Below, one piece after another: positions 45,191 through 54,459 of a DNA stretch of 64,000 nt (its first letter is position 1; the number at the start of each line of letters is the position of its first letter). Source of the DNA: Mangrovimicrobium sediminis. Lineage in GTDB: Bacteria; Pseudomonadota; Gammaproteobacteria; Pseudomonadales; Halieaceae. The position numbers and the translations under genes are program-made. The notes under the pieces were generated by a model. The model was given only the letters and a program-made list of their open reading frames with translations. It was not told the DNA's origin and did not search any database. The stretch spans positions 1 to 64,000 of the forward strand of contig NZ_SRLE01000012.1 in NCBI RefSeq assembly GCF_004745945.1, read 5' to 3'.

Positions 45191-46135
45191 GTGACACGCC
45201 AGGGAATCGCAGCGCTCGGCGAGGTGATGGTCGAACTCGCGCCGACGGAGATAGCCGATAACTACCGGCTCGGCTTCGCCGGCGACAGTTTCAATACCGC
45301 AATAACACTCGCCAGGTTCGGTGTGCCCACCGCCTACGCGACCGCGCTCGGCGATGACCCGTTCAGCGCGCGAATCCTCGACCTGCTGTTGGGCGAGGGC
45401 ATCGAGCAGACCCTGGTGGAGCGGTATCCAGGACGCCAGCCCGGCCTGTACGCCATCACCAACGACGCCGATGGCGAGCGCAGTTTCCACTACTGGCGCA
45501 GCGAATCCCCGGCGCGCGAACTCTGGGCACACGACGCGCAGCGGGAGCGGCTGGAGCGGCAGCTGCGATCGTATTCCATGCTCTACCTGTCGGGCATTAC
45601 GCTGGCCATCCTGCGCGCCGACGCCCGCACCCGCCTGCTGGCCTTCCTCGCAGACTACCGGCGCGACGGCGGCAGCGTCGCCTTCGACAGCAACTACCGC
45701 CCGCGCCTGTGGCCGGACGCCGGGGCTGCGAGGCACGCCATCGGCGAGTTCCTGCATACGGCGACGGATATCGCGCTACTCACCCTGGAAGACGAGCAAC
45801 TATTGTGGGGCGACGGCGACGCCGGGGCTGTCATCCAGCGCCATAGCGAGGGCGCGGCGGGCGAGATCGTCATCAAGCGCGGCGGCGAGCCCGTCCTGCT
45901 GTTTGCCGATGACCGTCTGCAGCAGGTCCCCGTGCCCGCGGTTGCCGGCATTGTCGATACCACCGGCGCGGGCGACGCGTTCAACGCCGGCTATCTCGCC
46001 GCTCGCTATCGCGGTGCCAGGGCTGAGTCTGCCGTACAACAGGGCAATCGTGCGGCTGCTGCGGTGATCCAGCGTCGCGGTGGCGTCGTGCCGCGGGACT
46101 ATTTCCAGCAGGCCATGGCTGCGGCGGGCGATTGA
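45191..46135 (+). CDS. kdgK: 2-keto-3-deoxygluconate kinase (PfkB family)
   Basis: A 314-residue PfkB-family sugar kinase, expected to phosphorylate KDG from ManD to KDPG. The N-terminus has GEVMVELAP and the sugar-binding GFAGDSFNTAITLARFG. The C-terminal ATP/catalytic motif is DTTGAGDAFNAGY with the base Asp. The start is GTG at 45191. Position directly after manD supports KDG as substrate. No KDPG aldolase lies in the window, so the final cleavage must be encoded elsewhere. Confidence 0.9.
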   Translation: MTRQGIAALGEVMVELAPTEIADNYRLGFAGDSFNTAITLARFGVPTAYATALGDDPFSARILDLLLGEGIEQTLVERYPGRQPGLYAITNDADGERSFHYWRSESPARELWAHDAQRERLERQLRSYSMLYLSGITLAILRADARTRLLAFLADYRRDGGSVAFDSNYRPRLWPDAGAARHAIGEFLHTATDIALLTLEDEQLLWGDGDAGAVIQRHSEGAAGEIVIKRGGEPVLLFADDRLQQVPVPAVAGIVDTTGAGDAFNAGYLAARYRGARAESAVQQGNRAAAAVIQRRGGVVPRDYFQQAMAAAGD

Positions 46136-46174
46136 CAGTGCCGGCGTATCCTGCAATTCTCGTTGGCCTGACCA
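46132..46174 (+). promoter_or_regulatory. Promoter and possible self-operator of the GntR regulator
   Basis: A perfect TTGACA (46132-46137) is followed, 17 bases on, by a poor -10 (AATTCT, 46155-46160). The palindrome TGGCCTGACCA at 46164-46174 covers the predicted start (near 46167), 44 bases before the regulator ATG. It fits TGGYNNNRCCA shared by the locus and suggests autoregulation. Confidence 0.55.
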
Positions 46175-46217
46175 CCTGACTTATTGACAATCTCGACGCT
46201 GCCTCCCGCCCCTCGCT

Positions 46218-46922
46218 ATGCAAATCGAAGCCGTTAAAGTCCGCCGCCTGTACCTGGAAGTCGCCAGCCAGATCGAGAAATTGATTCGCTCCGGCGAGAT
46301 CCAGCCTGGGGATCGCCTGCCCTCGGAACGCAACCTGGCGACCAGCTTCAAGGTCAGCCGTCCCACCATCCGCGAGGCGATGATCGCCCTGGAAATCGCC
46401 GGCCTGGTGGAGATCCGCACCGGCTCCGGCATCTACGTGATCGACAAGGGCCAGCCGGACAAGGGGCTGGTCGACGAGGGGCCGGGCCCTTTCGAGGTGC
46501 TGGAGAGCCGCATGGTGGTCGAGGCTGAGATCGCCGCCCTGGCGGCCGCGCGCATCAGCGACGAGCAGGTCGACGAACTGGAGGCCGCGCTGCGCGAGAT
46601 GGAGCGCGAGGACGCCGAGGGTTCGGTAACCGAGCGCGCCGACCACAGCTTCCACTGCGTCATCGCCGCTGCCTCGGGCAACAGCGCCCTGGCCTCGGTG
46701 GTGGAGTGGCTGTGGGACCTGCGCAACAACTCCCAGATCAGCACCCTGTTTCACCAGCGTGTACGCGAGAAGGGGGTCCACCCCTCGCTGGACGACCATC
46801 GCCGCATCTTCAACGCGATGCGCGCCCGCGACCCGTTGCGCGCCCGCGAAGCCATGCGCGCGCATATCGCGAATGCGATAGACACTGACATCGCGCTGCT
46901 CGAAGCAGAAAAAGACACCTGA
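46218..46922 (+). CDS. FadR/UxuR-type GntR transcriptional regulator
   Basis: A 234-residue GntR-family regulator. The winged helix is at residues about 6-70, with KLIRSGEIQPGDRLPSERNL and VSRPTIREAMIALEIAGLVE. The C-terminal FCD ligand domain follows, with metal or ligand residues in ERADHSFHCVIAAAS and HRRIFNAMRARD. It resembles UxuR/ExuR regulators of hexuronate catabolism. It is encoded between manD-kdgK and the TonB receptor. The five promoters of the locus carry a shared palindrome, so it is the likely repressor, relieved by a uronate or aldonate. Confidence 0.88.
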   Translation: MQIEAVKVRRLYLEVASQIEKLIRSGEIQPGDRLPSERNLATSFKVSRPTIREAMIALEIAGLVEIRTGSGIYVIDKGQPDKGLVDEGPGPFEVLESRMVVEAEIAALAAARISDEQVDELEAALREMEREDAEGSVTERADHSFHCVIAAASGNSALASVVEWLWDLRNNSQISTLFHQRVREKGVHPSLDDHRRIFNAMRARDPLRAREAMRAHIANAIDTDIALLEAEKDT

Positions 46923-47056
46923 GTAGCGACGCTCCCGCGTCGACCCCGCTCCGGCGCCCACCGCCTTCCCCTCCCACTGGATGAAGACCCTCCCGCCGTC
47001 ATCCATCGCCGTCGGACGCGCTCGCGTCGACATCGGCCGCACCAGGAATCGCACGC

Positions 47057-47081
47057 AAAAAAAAGGGCAGCAACGCTGCCC
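47057..47081 (-). terminator. Terminator of the TonB receptor gene at 47129
   Basis: Read on the minus strand, the stem GGGCAGC/GCTGCCC (47065-47081) is followed by T residues (47057-47064). It lies about 50 bases past the receptor stop. The rest of 46923-47128 holds nothing else clear. Confidence 0.85.
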
Positions 47082-47128
47082 AATGCACTCACCACAGCCT
47101 ATGTGTGGCGCCCGTGAGCGCCGGGTGT

Positions 47129-49807
47129 CTAGAAGTGCTTGGAAATACCGAACTTGAACACGCGGCCGAGGGTCCATGACCACTCGGAATAGCTGAGGTT
47201 GCTCTGCTGCCGGTACGCCGAGGGGTCCTCGTCGAACAGGTTGTCCACGTTCAGCGACAGGGACAGGCCGTCCATGAACCCGGAGTCGGCCTGGAACTGG
47301 TAGCCCACGAACAGGTTGGTGACGAGGAAGTCGTCGACCTTGCTCTGGTTTACCGCGAGGGTCGGGTCCGCGTCGTACTCGTCGGTGTAGCGGAAGTTCA
47401 GCCGCGCCTGCAGGGCATCCCGCGCCCAGCCAATATCCGCGGACACGAACAGGTCCGGGTTGTAATTCAACTGGTCGACCTCGGTACCGCTCTGGGTCAG
47501 CACGAAGTCGGTCTGGTAGTTGCCGGACAGCCCGTAGGACATGACGCCGAAGGAGGTGTCGTGGGTGTAGCGCACCGCAAAGTCTATGCCCTTGAGCAGC
47601 GCTTCCTCGGTGTTGGCGATACGCCGGTCGACCACCACGCCGACCTCGGTGGCGTCGATGTCGGCGTACTGGTTGCCGTTTTCGATACTGGCGAGAATGG
47701 CGTCCCACTCGGCCTGGGTGGGCTCGAAGATGAACTTGTCCGGGTTCAGCAATACCGCCTCGGAACGCTGCGGGTTGACCGCGCCGAGCAACTGCCGGAA
47801 CTCGATCTCGTAGTAATAGGTCTCCACCGACAGGCCCTCGAGCGGGCGCAGTTCGAAGCCCACGCCCCAGGTCTCCGCGGTCTGCGGTTCCAGCGTGCCG
47901 CTGGCGCCTTCCAGTACCAGCACGTCATCGCGCGAGGGGTTGGTGCGCTCGCCCAGCGGGTCCGGCACACCGGCGGCGGCGTTGAAGATATAGCGGCCGT
48001 TGCCGGTGACGATGCTATCGAGTACGGTCGGCGCGTTGAAGGACTCGCCCCACTTGCCGAACAGGGTGATCCACTCGAAGGGCTCGTAGGTGATGCCCAT
48101 GCCCGGGTTGGTGGTGTCGCCGAAGTCACTGTAGTCGTCGTAGCGAATCGACAGCGACAGGTCCAGCGAATCGAGGATGGGCACGGAGAGTTCGGCGAAG
48201 GCGGAGGTCACGTCGCGGTTACCCGAGACCTCGTTCAGCGCGCCGGCGCCGCCGAAGGTGGTTTCGCCGCTGCGCTTGCTCGCCTCGTCGCGGGCGTATT
48301 CCACGCCGACCGCGGCCTTGAGCATGCCGGCGGGCAGTTCGAACACGTCGCCGTCGGCGATGGCGCGGATGTCCAGCAGTTCCTGCTCGACCTCGTCCAG
48401 CACCTGCCAGTTGAGAATGTCCTGGACTACCGCAGTGTCTGCCGCGGCCACGTTCAGCGGGTCCAGGTCGCCGTTGGCAACGTAGTCGACCAGCTTGGTG
48501 CGGTCGGTCTGCGGGTCGGACACGCGGTTGTCGGACTGGCCGTAGTGCAGCAGGGTATTGATCTGCCAGCTGTTGGGCAGGTCGATGGTCAGCTCCGGCG
48601 TGATGCCCCAGGTCTCGATGCCGATTTCCAGGTCGCGACTGCGGTAGTCCGGGTGCGTGCCGAAGGAAAAGCCGACCTGCGAGGTGCTCACCAGGTCGCC
48701 GATGTTGTCGCCGGTCAGACCCAGTTCGGTCGGCGTCGGCTCCGCGACGGTGTCTCCGGTCGGGTAGCGGGAATAGTTGGTGGAGCGATCCATGTAGTAC
48801 GCCTTGACCTTCAGGGTCAGGCTGTCGGACAGGGACTGGGTAATACCCGCATAGAAGTTGTCGCGCTGTTGCTCGGGCAGCAGGGCGGCCTTGCCCTTGA
48901 CGTCGCAGGGTTCGCCGACCGGGGTGACGCCAGCGCCCGGGGCCAGTGGGTTGTCGGTCCAGCCGGCGCCGAACCAGAACCAGGTGGTCACCGCGCCCAC
49001 CGGTTGCAGGCACTCGGTGCCATCCGGGGTGAGCACGCTGCCATCCTCGTTCCAGGTGCCCTGTGCTGCCCAGTCGCGGTCCTCGGTCAGCACGGAATCG
49101 CGGTCCGTGGTAGCCAGGGCGACATAGCCCGAGCCGTCTGTCCAGGACGTGCCGGCGACCACCGAAGCCTGCCAGCCATCGTAGTCGTCGCCCATGTCGT
49201 AACCCAGGTCAACCTTTACACCGTCGAACTCGTCGAGGGTGGTGAAATTGATCACGCCCCCCACCGCATCGGCACCGTACAGCGAGGAACCGCCGTCGGT
49301 GACCACTTCCACGCGCTGCATGACAGCGGTGGGGATGACATCCGGGTCCGGCGAGGCCTGGTCGGTGCCCACCGGCGTGATGCGGTGGCCGTCCATGAGC
49401 AGCAAGGTGGTGGCGCCGGTCGCAGCATTGATACCCGGCAGGTTGCGCAGGTTGGGGCGGTTGACCTGCAGGCCGCCGGCACCGCGCGGGTCCTGCTCCG
49501 GGCGCCGGTTAAAGAAGTTGGAGACCTGGGGAATGGTGGCCAGTAATTCGTTGGTGGTCACCGCGCCGGTTTCCAGGATGGCCTGGGCATCGAGGCCGAT
49601 GATCTTCGAGCCGGCCGCCTCGACACCGCGGATCAGGGTGCCGGTGACCAGGATCTCCTCGAGTTCCAGGGTTGAACCGTCATCTGTGGCGCCGGCCGGT
49701 GCCTGGGCGAGCGCCGCGCCGGAGGTCATTGCTACGGACGCGGCGCCCAGCGCCAGCCCCTGGATATAGCGGTGTACGGACTTGTACAGTGTTTTGCGAT
49801 TGGTCAT
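47129..49807 (-). CDS. TonB-dependent receptor of the carbohydrate-acid locus
   Basis: An 892-residue outer-membrane receptor. The signal peptide ends near GAALAQA. A TonB-box-like LEEILVTGTLIRG follows, then the plug (TTLLLMDGHRITPVG, RVEVVTDGGSSLYGADAVGGVINF). The large barrel ends with the aromatic C-terminus FGISKHF. It is the type that imports oligosaccharides and other large ligands in Caulobacter- and Shewanella-like bacteria. It is transcribed divergently from the GH2 operon from a promoter with the shared operator, so it probably imports the sugar acid oligomers or glycosides used by this locus. A long 5' leader of about 240 bases is predicted. Confidence 0.93.
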   Translation of the reverse strand: MTNRKTLYKSVHRYIQGLALGAASVAMTSGAALAQAPAGATDDGSTLELEEILVTGTLIRGVEAAGSKIIGLDAQAILETGAVTTNELLATIPQVSNFFNRRPEQDPRGAGGLQVNRPNLRNLPGINAATGATTLLLMDGHRITPVGTDQASPDPDVIPTAVMQRVEVVTDGGSSLYGADAVGGVINFTTLDEFDGVKVDLGYDMGDDYDGWQASVVAGTSWTDGSGYVALATTDRDSVLTEDRDWAAQGTWNEDGSVLTPDGTECLQPVGAVTTWFWFGAGWTDNPLAPGAGVTPVGEPCDVKGKAALLPEQQRDNFYAGITQSLSDSLTLKVKAYYMDRSTNYSRYPTGDTVAEPTPTELGLTGDNIGDLVSTSQVGFSFGTHPDYRSRDLEIGIETWGITPELTIDLPNSWQINTLLHYGQSDNRVSDPQTDRTKLVDYVANGDLDPLNVAAADTAVVQDILNWQVLDEVEQELLDIRAIADGDVFELPAGMLKAAVGVEYARDEASKRSGETTFGGAGALNEVSGNRDVTSAFAELSVPILDSLDLSLSIRYDDYSDFGDTTNPGMGITYEPFEWITLFGKWGESFNAPTVLDSIVTGNGRYIFNAAAGVPDPLGERTNPSRDDVLVLEGASGTLEPQTAETWGVGFELRPLEGLSVETYYYEIEFRQLLGAVNPQRSEAVLLNPDKFIFEPTQAEWDAILASIENGNQYADIDATEVGVVVDRRIANTEEALLKGIDFAVRYTHDTSFGVMSYGLSGNYQTDFVLTQSGTEVDQLNYNPDLFVSADIGWARDALQARLNFRYTDEYDADPTLAVNQSKVDDFLVTNLFVGYQFQADSGFMDGLSLSLNVDNLFDEDPSAYRQQSNLSYSEWSWTLGRVFKFGISKHF

Positions 49808-50033
49808 TGCTCAAACCCTATTGTTATCGAGTGTGAAAATCGGGGCGATGGTGCTTCGTGGTTCCTGTGGTCCGGAAACGTTCCGCGAGACCGACTCCCG
49901 GCAACCGCCTTTGTGTCAGCGGCCTGTTTGTTATGGTTTCAATGCAACCCGCTCGGGGCCGCTGGCAGTATCGAAGGCGGCCGGGCTCCGGGGCCGGGCA
50001 CAAGAACGGGCCAGAACCGCTCTTTTTCGATAT
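49808..50033 (-). other. Predicted long 5' leader of the TonB receptor
   Basis: The promoter found at 50054-50081 implies a leader of about 240 bases ahead of the receptor start at 49807. It contains GC-rich self-complementary segments around 49960-50010 but no known riboswitch was recognised and no peptide gene is convincing. Confidence 0.35.
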
Positions 50034-50081
50034 TGGTCATGCCACTAGGCCAGACTATCCCCAACTGCTTTGCGCTGTCAA
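50034..50081 (-). promoter_or_regulatory. Promoter and operator of the TonB receptor
   Basis: On the minus strand TTGACA (50081-50076) and GATAGT (50059-50054) have a 16-base spacer, predicting a start near 50047. The palindrome TGGCATGACCA lies at 50044-50034, just past the start. This matches the arrangement at the other promoters of the locus. Confidence 0.65.
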
Positions 50082-50251
50082 TATAGCGCGTGTCACAGGT
50101 AGATCCGCGGCGGATTGGCCGGGTAGCTCGTGAAAATAGCGAAAGCCCTGTATTTATAGGTTTTTGAGAGTATGGGAGAACACCGGGCGCGGTGCGGAGC
50201 ACGGTATTCGGAGGTCCCGCCATGGCGCCGCCGCATGCATGGACAGCTAAC

Positions 50252-50308
50252 TTGACGTCATCCCAGGATTTACTCATTATTTGGCCAGACCAGATAGTGG
50301 TAAGACCA
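50252..50308 (+). promoter_or_regulatory. Promoter and double operator of the GH2 operon
   Basis: TTGACG (50252-50257) and CATTAT (50275-50280) with a 17-base spacer predict a start near 50287. TGGCCAGACCA (50282-50292) covers that start and TGGTAAGACCA (50298-50308) follows 16 bases later, so two repressor dimers could bind side by side. Confidence 0.72.
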
Positions 50309-50340
50309 ATTATTAGACCGGCCACAAGGAAACCCCACGC

Positions 50341-53028
50341 TTGAAACCCCTGCTCCTCACCTGCGCCCTGTGTGCCGTGTTCTCGGTCCTGGCGTCCTGT
50401 GCCTCTCACGGTGACCCGGGCGGTGCGACTGCCGCCAGCATGTTTGATGGGCCACGCACTGCTTTGCATCTGCGCCAGGGCTGGCGCTTTCGTTTCGGCG
50501 ACGCGCCGGAGGAGGTGACCCGGGAAGTCTTTGATGACAGTGCGTGGCGCCAGGTCAGCGTGCCGCACACCTGGAACCGTGTGGGCACCTATGGCCTGCA
50601 GGAGGCGCCTGGCAACGACGGCCGGCGGGGTGTCGGCTGGTACCGGCTGCACTTTGCGGCGCCGCAGCCGGCCTCCGGGCAGCGTCATTTCCTGCAGTTC
50701 GATGCGGTGGCGACCATTGCCGAGGTCTGGCTGAACGGCGTGCGCGTGGGCGGGCACCGCGGCGCGTTCGCGCGCTTTCGCCTCGATGTCACCGAAGCCC
50801 TGCGCCCGGGGGACAACCTGCTGGTGGTGAAGGCGGACAACAGCGCGCCGGCGCCGGGCAGCAGTACCGAGCATGTCCTGCCCCTGGGGGGCGACTACTT
50901 CCTGTTCGGCGGTCTCTACCGCGAAGTCTCGCTGGTCAGCGCCGCCAGCGCGCAGATCGACCTGCTCGACCACGGCGGTCCCGGCATCTACATCCACACG
51001 CCGCAGGTGAGCCGCGAACGCGCCTCGGTCGCGGTGCTGGCCCGCCTGCGCAACTTCGGCGAGTCCGCACGCGACCTGACCCTGGTGACCACCGTTCACG
51101 ATGCCGGCGGCGCCGCGGTGGCCACAGACACTGCACCCGTAGACCTCGCGGCGGCCGCCACCACGGAAGTGCAGCGCATGCTGGCGATTGCACAGCCGCG
51201 GCTGTGGGATGGCCGCGCCGACCCCTATCTGTACCGAGTCGCGGTCGAGTTGCGCGAGGGCAGCCGGGTGATCGACCGCGTAGAGCAGCCACTGGGAGTG
51301 CGGACCTTTGCCTTCGACCCGGACCGCGGCTTTATCCTCAATGACAAACCGCTGCGCCTGCGCGGCGCCTCGCGCCACCAGGACCGCGAGGGTAAGGGCT
51401 GGGCGCTGTCCGCGGCGGACCACGCCGAGGACATGGCCACCATGGCGGAGATGGGCGTGAACAGCGTGCGCCAGGCGCACTACCAGCACGCCCAGGCGTG
51501 GACGGAAGCCGCCGACCGCAGCGGCATGGTGGTGTGGGCGGAACTGCCCTGGACTCACGAGACCTCGGTGCGCCACGCGGCGCTGCCGGCGACTGAGCTG
51601 GAGGAAAACGCGAAGGCGCAATTGGTCGAACTGATCCGCCAGAACTACAACCACCCGTCCATCGCCATCTGGGCAATGGGCAACGAGGTGGATGTCGGCA
51701 ACCTTGTGCAGGTGCGGCGCAACCGTGGCAAGGGCGAGCTTTCCCGGCCGCGCGCGCTGCTGGAATCCCTCAGTGCGCTGGCGAAGAGCGAGGACCCCAG
51801 CGGCCGGGTGACCGCCTACGCGGATTGTTGCGATGGCGCGGCAATCAGCGTGCCCGGCATGCAGGATCTGGTCGGGGCTACCGACATCACCGCCTTCAAC
51901 CGCTACTTCGGCTGGTACTACGGCACGCCGGAGGACATGGGTACTGCCCTGGACACCATGCACGCCCGCTACCCGCAGCAGCCTGTCGGGGTCAGCGAGT
52001 ACGGCGCCGGTGGTGCCTTCACCCAGCACACCGACAACCCCGCCGCTGCGGCACCTAACCCGCAGGGCCGCCCGCACCCGATGGAGTACCAGAGCTGGTA
52101 CCACGAGGAGAACTGGCGAGAACTGCGCTCGCGGGATTACCTGTTCGGTACCTGGATCTGGAACATGTTCGACTTCGCCGCCGGCAGCGAGTCGGTGAAG
52201 CGCGCGGAAGGGGACACCGTCAATATCAACGACAAGGGCCTGGTACACCGCGACCACAAGCAGCGCAAGGATGCCTTCTACTTCTACAAGGCGGTGTGGT
52301 CGGATGAGCCCGTGCTGCACCTCACCAGCGCGAGCTACACGGACCGCCCCTACCCGGTGGTGGATGTGCGCGCCTACAGCAATGCAAGGCTAGCCAGCCT
52401 CGAGGTGAACGGCCGCGCACTGGGGGAGGCCGCCTGTGCTGAAGGCGTGTGCCTGTGGCGCGGCGTACATCTCGATGCGGGGGCCAACCGCGTGGATGTG
52501 AGTGCGACGATCGACGGCCAGGTACTCTCCGATACCGCGACTTGGAACGCGCCGGATGCCGGGGCCGGGCTGCGCATCCTGGCGGGCACGCTGGAGGGCG
52601 CGGTGGCCGAGGACGGCCGGCGTTTCGGCTCGGACAACTTCTTTGTCGGCGGGCGGTCCTCGCCGGTGGTGCCCTTCCTCATCTTCGACCGCCAGCCGCA
52701 AGTGGTCGCCGGCACAGCGCTGCAGGCCTTGTACCAGGCCTACCGGGAGGGCCCGTTCCGCTACGAACTGCCGCTGCCCGACGGGCAATGGACGGTAACC
52801 CTGCACATGCTGGAGCCCAGCGCGGACCAGGCGGCCAGCCGCCGCTTCGACGTGCTGGCCAACGGCGCCGCGGTGCTGCGCGACTACAGCCCGGCGGACG
52901 CCGCCGGCGGTGTGTTCGCCGCGGCGACAGCGTCGTTCCCGGTCACCGTCGAAGGCGGACAGCTGGTGCTGGATTTCGTGGCCGGGGCGGGTGAGCCGAT
53001 TGTCTCGGCCATCGTCGTCGAACGCTGA
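50341..53028 (+). CDS. Glycoside hydrolase family 2 lipoprotein
   Basis: An 895-residue exported GH2 enzyme (beta-galactosidase or beta-glucuronidase type). The signal ends in the lipobox LASC (Cys20), so it is membrane-anchored. The N-terminal sugar-binding and immunoglobulin-like domains (about 40-330) precede the TIM barrel. The barrel has the acid/base in AIWAMGNEVDVG near residue 449 and the nucleophile in GVSEYGAGGAF near 553. A C-terminal region (about 740-895) with RFDVLANGAAVLRDY looks malectin-like. The start is TTG at 50341 after an AAGGAAA site. The SEYGAGG form resembles Bacteroides-type beta-galactosidases; glucuronidase activity would fit the locus better. Specificity is unresolved. 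Confidence 0.9.
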   Translation: MKPLLLTCALCAVFSVLASCASHGDPGGATAASMFDGPRTALHLRQGWRFRFGDAPEEVTREVFDDSAWRQVSVPHTWNRVGTYGLQEAPGNDGRRGVGWYRLHFAAPQPASGQRHFLQFDAVATIAEVWLNGVRVGGHRGAFARFRLDVTEALRPGDNLLVVKADNSAPAPGSSTEHVLPLGGDYFLFGGLYREVSLVSAASAQIDLLDHGGPGIYIHTPQVSRERASVAVLARLRNFGESARDLTLVTTVHDAGGAAVATDTAPVDLAAAATTEVQRMLAIAQPRLWDGRADPYLYRVAVELREGSRVIDRVEQPLGVRTFAFDPDRGFILNDKPLRLRGASRHQDREGKGWALSAADHAEDMATMAEMGVNSVRQAHYQHAQAWTEAADRSGMVVWAELPWTHETSVRHAALPATELEENAKAQLVELIRQNYNHPSIAIWAMGNEVDVGNLVQVRRNRGKGELSRPRALLESLSALAKSEDPSGRVTAYADCCDGAAISVPGMQDLVGATDITAFNRYFGWYYGTPEDMGTALDTMHARYPQQPVGVSEYGAGGAFTQHTDNPAAAAPNPQGRPHPMEYQSWYHEENWRELRSRDYLFGTWIWNMFDFAAGSESVKRAEGDTVNINDKGLVHRDHKQRKDAFYFYKAVWSDEPVLHLTSASYTDRPYPVVDVRAYSNARLASLEVNGRALGEAACAEGVCLWRGVHLDAGANRVDVSATIDGQVLSDTATWNAPDAGAGLRILAGTLEGAVAEDGRRFGSDNFFVGGRSSPVVPFLIFDRQPQVVAGTALQALYQAYREGPFRYELPLPDGQWTVTLHMLEPSADQAASRRFDVLANGAAVLRDYSPADAAGGVFAAATASFPVTVEGGQLVLDFVAGAGEPIVSAIVVER

Positions 53029-53147
53029 CCGGCGGCGGTAGAGACAAGTGCTCGCGCTCCCGAATCACCTTCCCGCCCAGGTGCAATCCCGCGCGGTGCC
53101 CTGCAGGCGGTGTTCACTCGCCGGGCGCAGGCAGGAGCTGGCGGCGC

Positions 53148-54422
53148 ATGGCTAGGCTGCGACATGCGGGCAGGGTGTTGGCGATCCTGGCCCTGGGGTT
53201 GGCCCTCGGCGCCGCCGCGCTGGTCGCGCTGCCCCTCGACCCAGGAGTCCCGCCGGCGGATATCGCCGCCCTGGATGCCTCCGTCGAGCAGGGGGCGTAC
53301 CTGGCGCGGGCCGCCAACTGCGGCACCTGTCACACCCGTGCCGAGGGCGCGCCCTATGCCGGTGGTGTCGCGTTCAACACGCCCTTCGGCGTGCTCTACT
53401 CCACCAATATCACCATGGACCAGGCCAGTGGTATCGGCGCCTGGGACTTCGCCGATTTCCATCGCGCCATGCGACACGGCGTGCGCCCGAACGGCTCGCA
53501 CCTGTATCCCGCCTTTCCCTATACCGACTTCGCACAGATGACGGATGCGGACATCGCCTCGCTGTACCTCTATTTACAGAGCCTCGAGCCGGTCGCGGCG
53601 CTGGTGCCGGACAACCAGCTGGCGTTCCCCTACAACCTGCGCCCCCTGCTCGGCCCCTGGAAGCGCCTGTTCCATCGCCCGCAGGGCTTCAGCGCGGATA
53701 CTGCGCAGTCTGGGGAGTGGAACCGCGGCGCCTACCTGGTCGAAGTGCTGGGCCACTGCGGCGCCTGCCATACGCCGCGCAATCGCCTGGGCGCCGAACT
53801 CGACGACCTGGCCATGACCGGCGGTACGCAATTGGACCAGGTGAAGCTCGGCGGCCTGCGGCCGTGGTCCGCGGTGAACCTGACCTCCCATGCCACCGGC
53901 CTCGCCGCGTGGAGCGAGCAGGACATCGTCGACTACCTGAAGACCGGCGCCAGCGAGCGCGCCGTGGTGCACGGGCCGATGCGCGAGGTGGTCATGCACT
54001 CCACGCGGCACCTTGGTGACAGCGACCTGCAGGCGATGGCGACCTACCTGAAGTCCCTGCCGGCCAACGCGCAGCCCGCTGGCGAGCCCGCTGCGGCAGG
54101 TGACCTGGCTGAAGGCGAGATCGTCTACACCGTGCACTGCGGCTCCTGCCACCTGCCCACCGGGCTGGGTGATGCCGGCCTGGGCGTGCCGCTGGCGGGC
54201 AACCCCGTCGTGCAGGCGCCGGACCCTGCCTCGCTGATCAACGTGATCCTGTACGGGCCGCACCTGCCCGAGCGACCCTTCGCGGTGGATCGCAGCAACA
54301 TGAAGATGTTCGGCAAGCGCCTGTCGGATACGGACATCGCCCTGGTGGCGAGCTACGTGCGGGCGAGCTTCGGCAACCGCGCCGGCGCCGTGACGCCGGA
54401 ACAGGTGAGGCAGCAGCGCTGA
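53148..54422 (+). CDS. Triheme cytochrome c, AdhB/gluconate dehydrogenase subunit type
   Basis: A 424-residue membrane-anchored periplasmic cytochrome with three CxxCH heme sites: CGTCH near residue 57, CGACH near 203 and CGSCH near 330. The blocks GVLYSTNITMDQASGIG, HGVRPNGSHLYPAFPYTDF and GEWNRGAYLVEVLGHCGACH match the cytochrome subunits of quinohemoprotein alcohol and FAD-gluconate/aldose dehydrogenases. These pass electrons from a sugar or alcohol dehydrogenase to ubiquinone. No recognisable PQQ or GMC-type dehydrogenase is encoded nearby, so its partner is either elsewhere or one of the unknown proteins that follow. It starts 119 bases after GH2 with no separate operator. Confidence 0.9.
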   Translation: MARLRHAGRVLAILALGLALGAAALVALPLDPGVPPADIAALDASVEQGAYLARAANCGTCHTRAEGAPYAGGVAFNTPFGVLYSTNITMDQASGIGAWDFADFHRAMRHGVRPNGSHLYPAFPYTDFAQMTDADIASLYLYLQSLEPVAALVPDNQLAFPYNLRPLLGPWKRLFHRPQGFSADTAQSGEWNRGAYLVEVLGHCGACHTPRNRLGAELDDLAMTGGTQLDQVKLGGLRPWSAVNLTSHATGLAAWSEQDIVDYLKTGASERAVVHGPMREVVMHSTRHLGDSDLQAMATYLKSLPANAQPAGEPAAAGDLAEGEIVYTVHCGSCHLPTGLGDAGLGVPLAGNPVVQAPDPASLINVILYGPHLPERPFAVDRSNMKMFGKRLSDTDIALVASYVRASFGNRAGAVTPEQVRQQR

Positions 54423-54459
54423 TGGCCGGCGCCCAACAGATGGAGGTGACACTGTCGTG

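Noticed and set aside
53029-53147. Separate operator or promoter before the cytochrome gene
   Set aside because: No TGGYNNNRCCA site or good promoter hexamers were found, so the cytochrome is treated as part of the GH2 operon.
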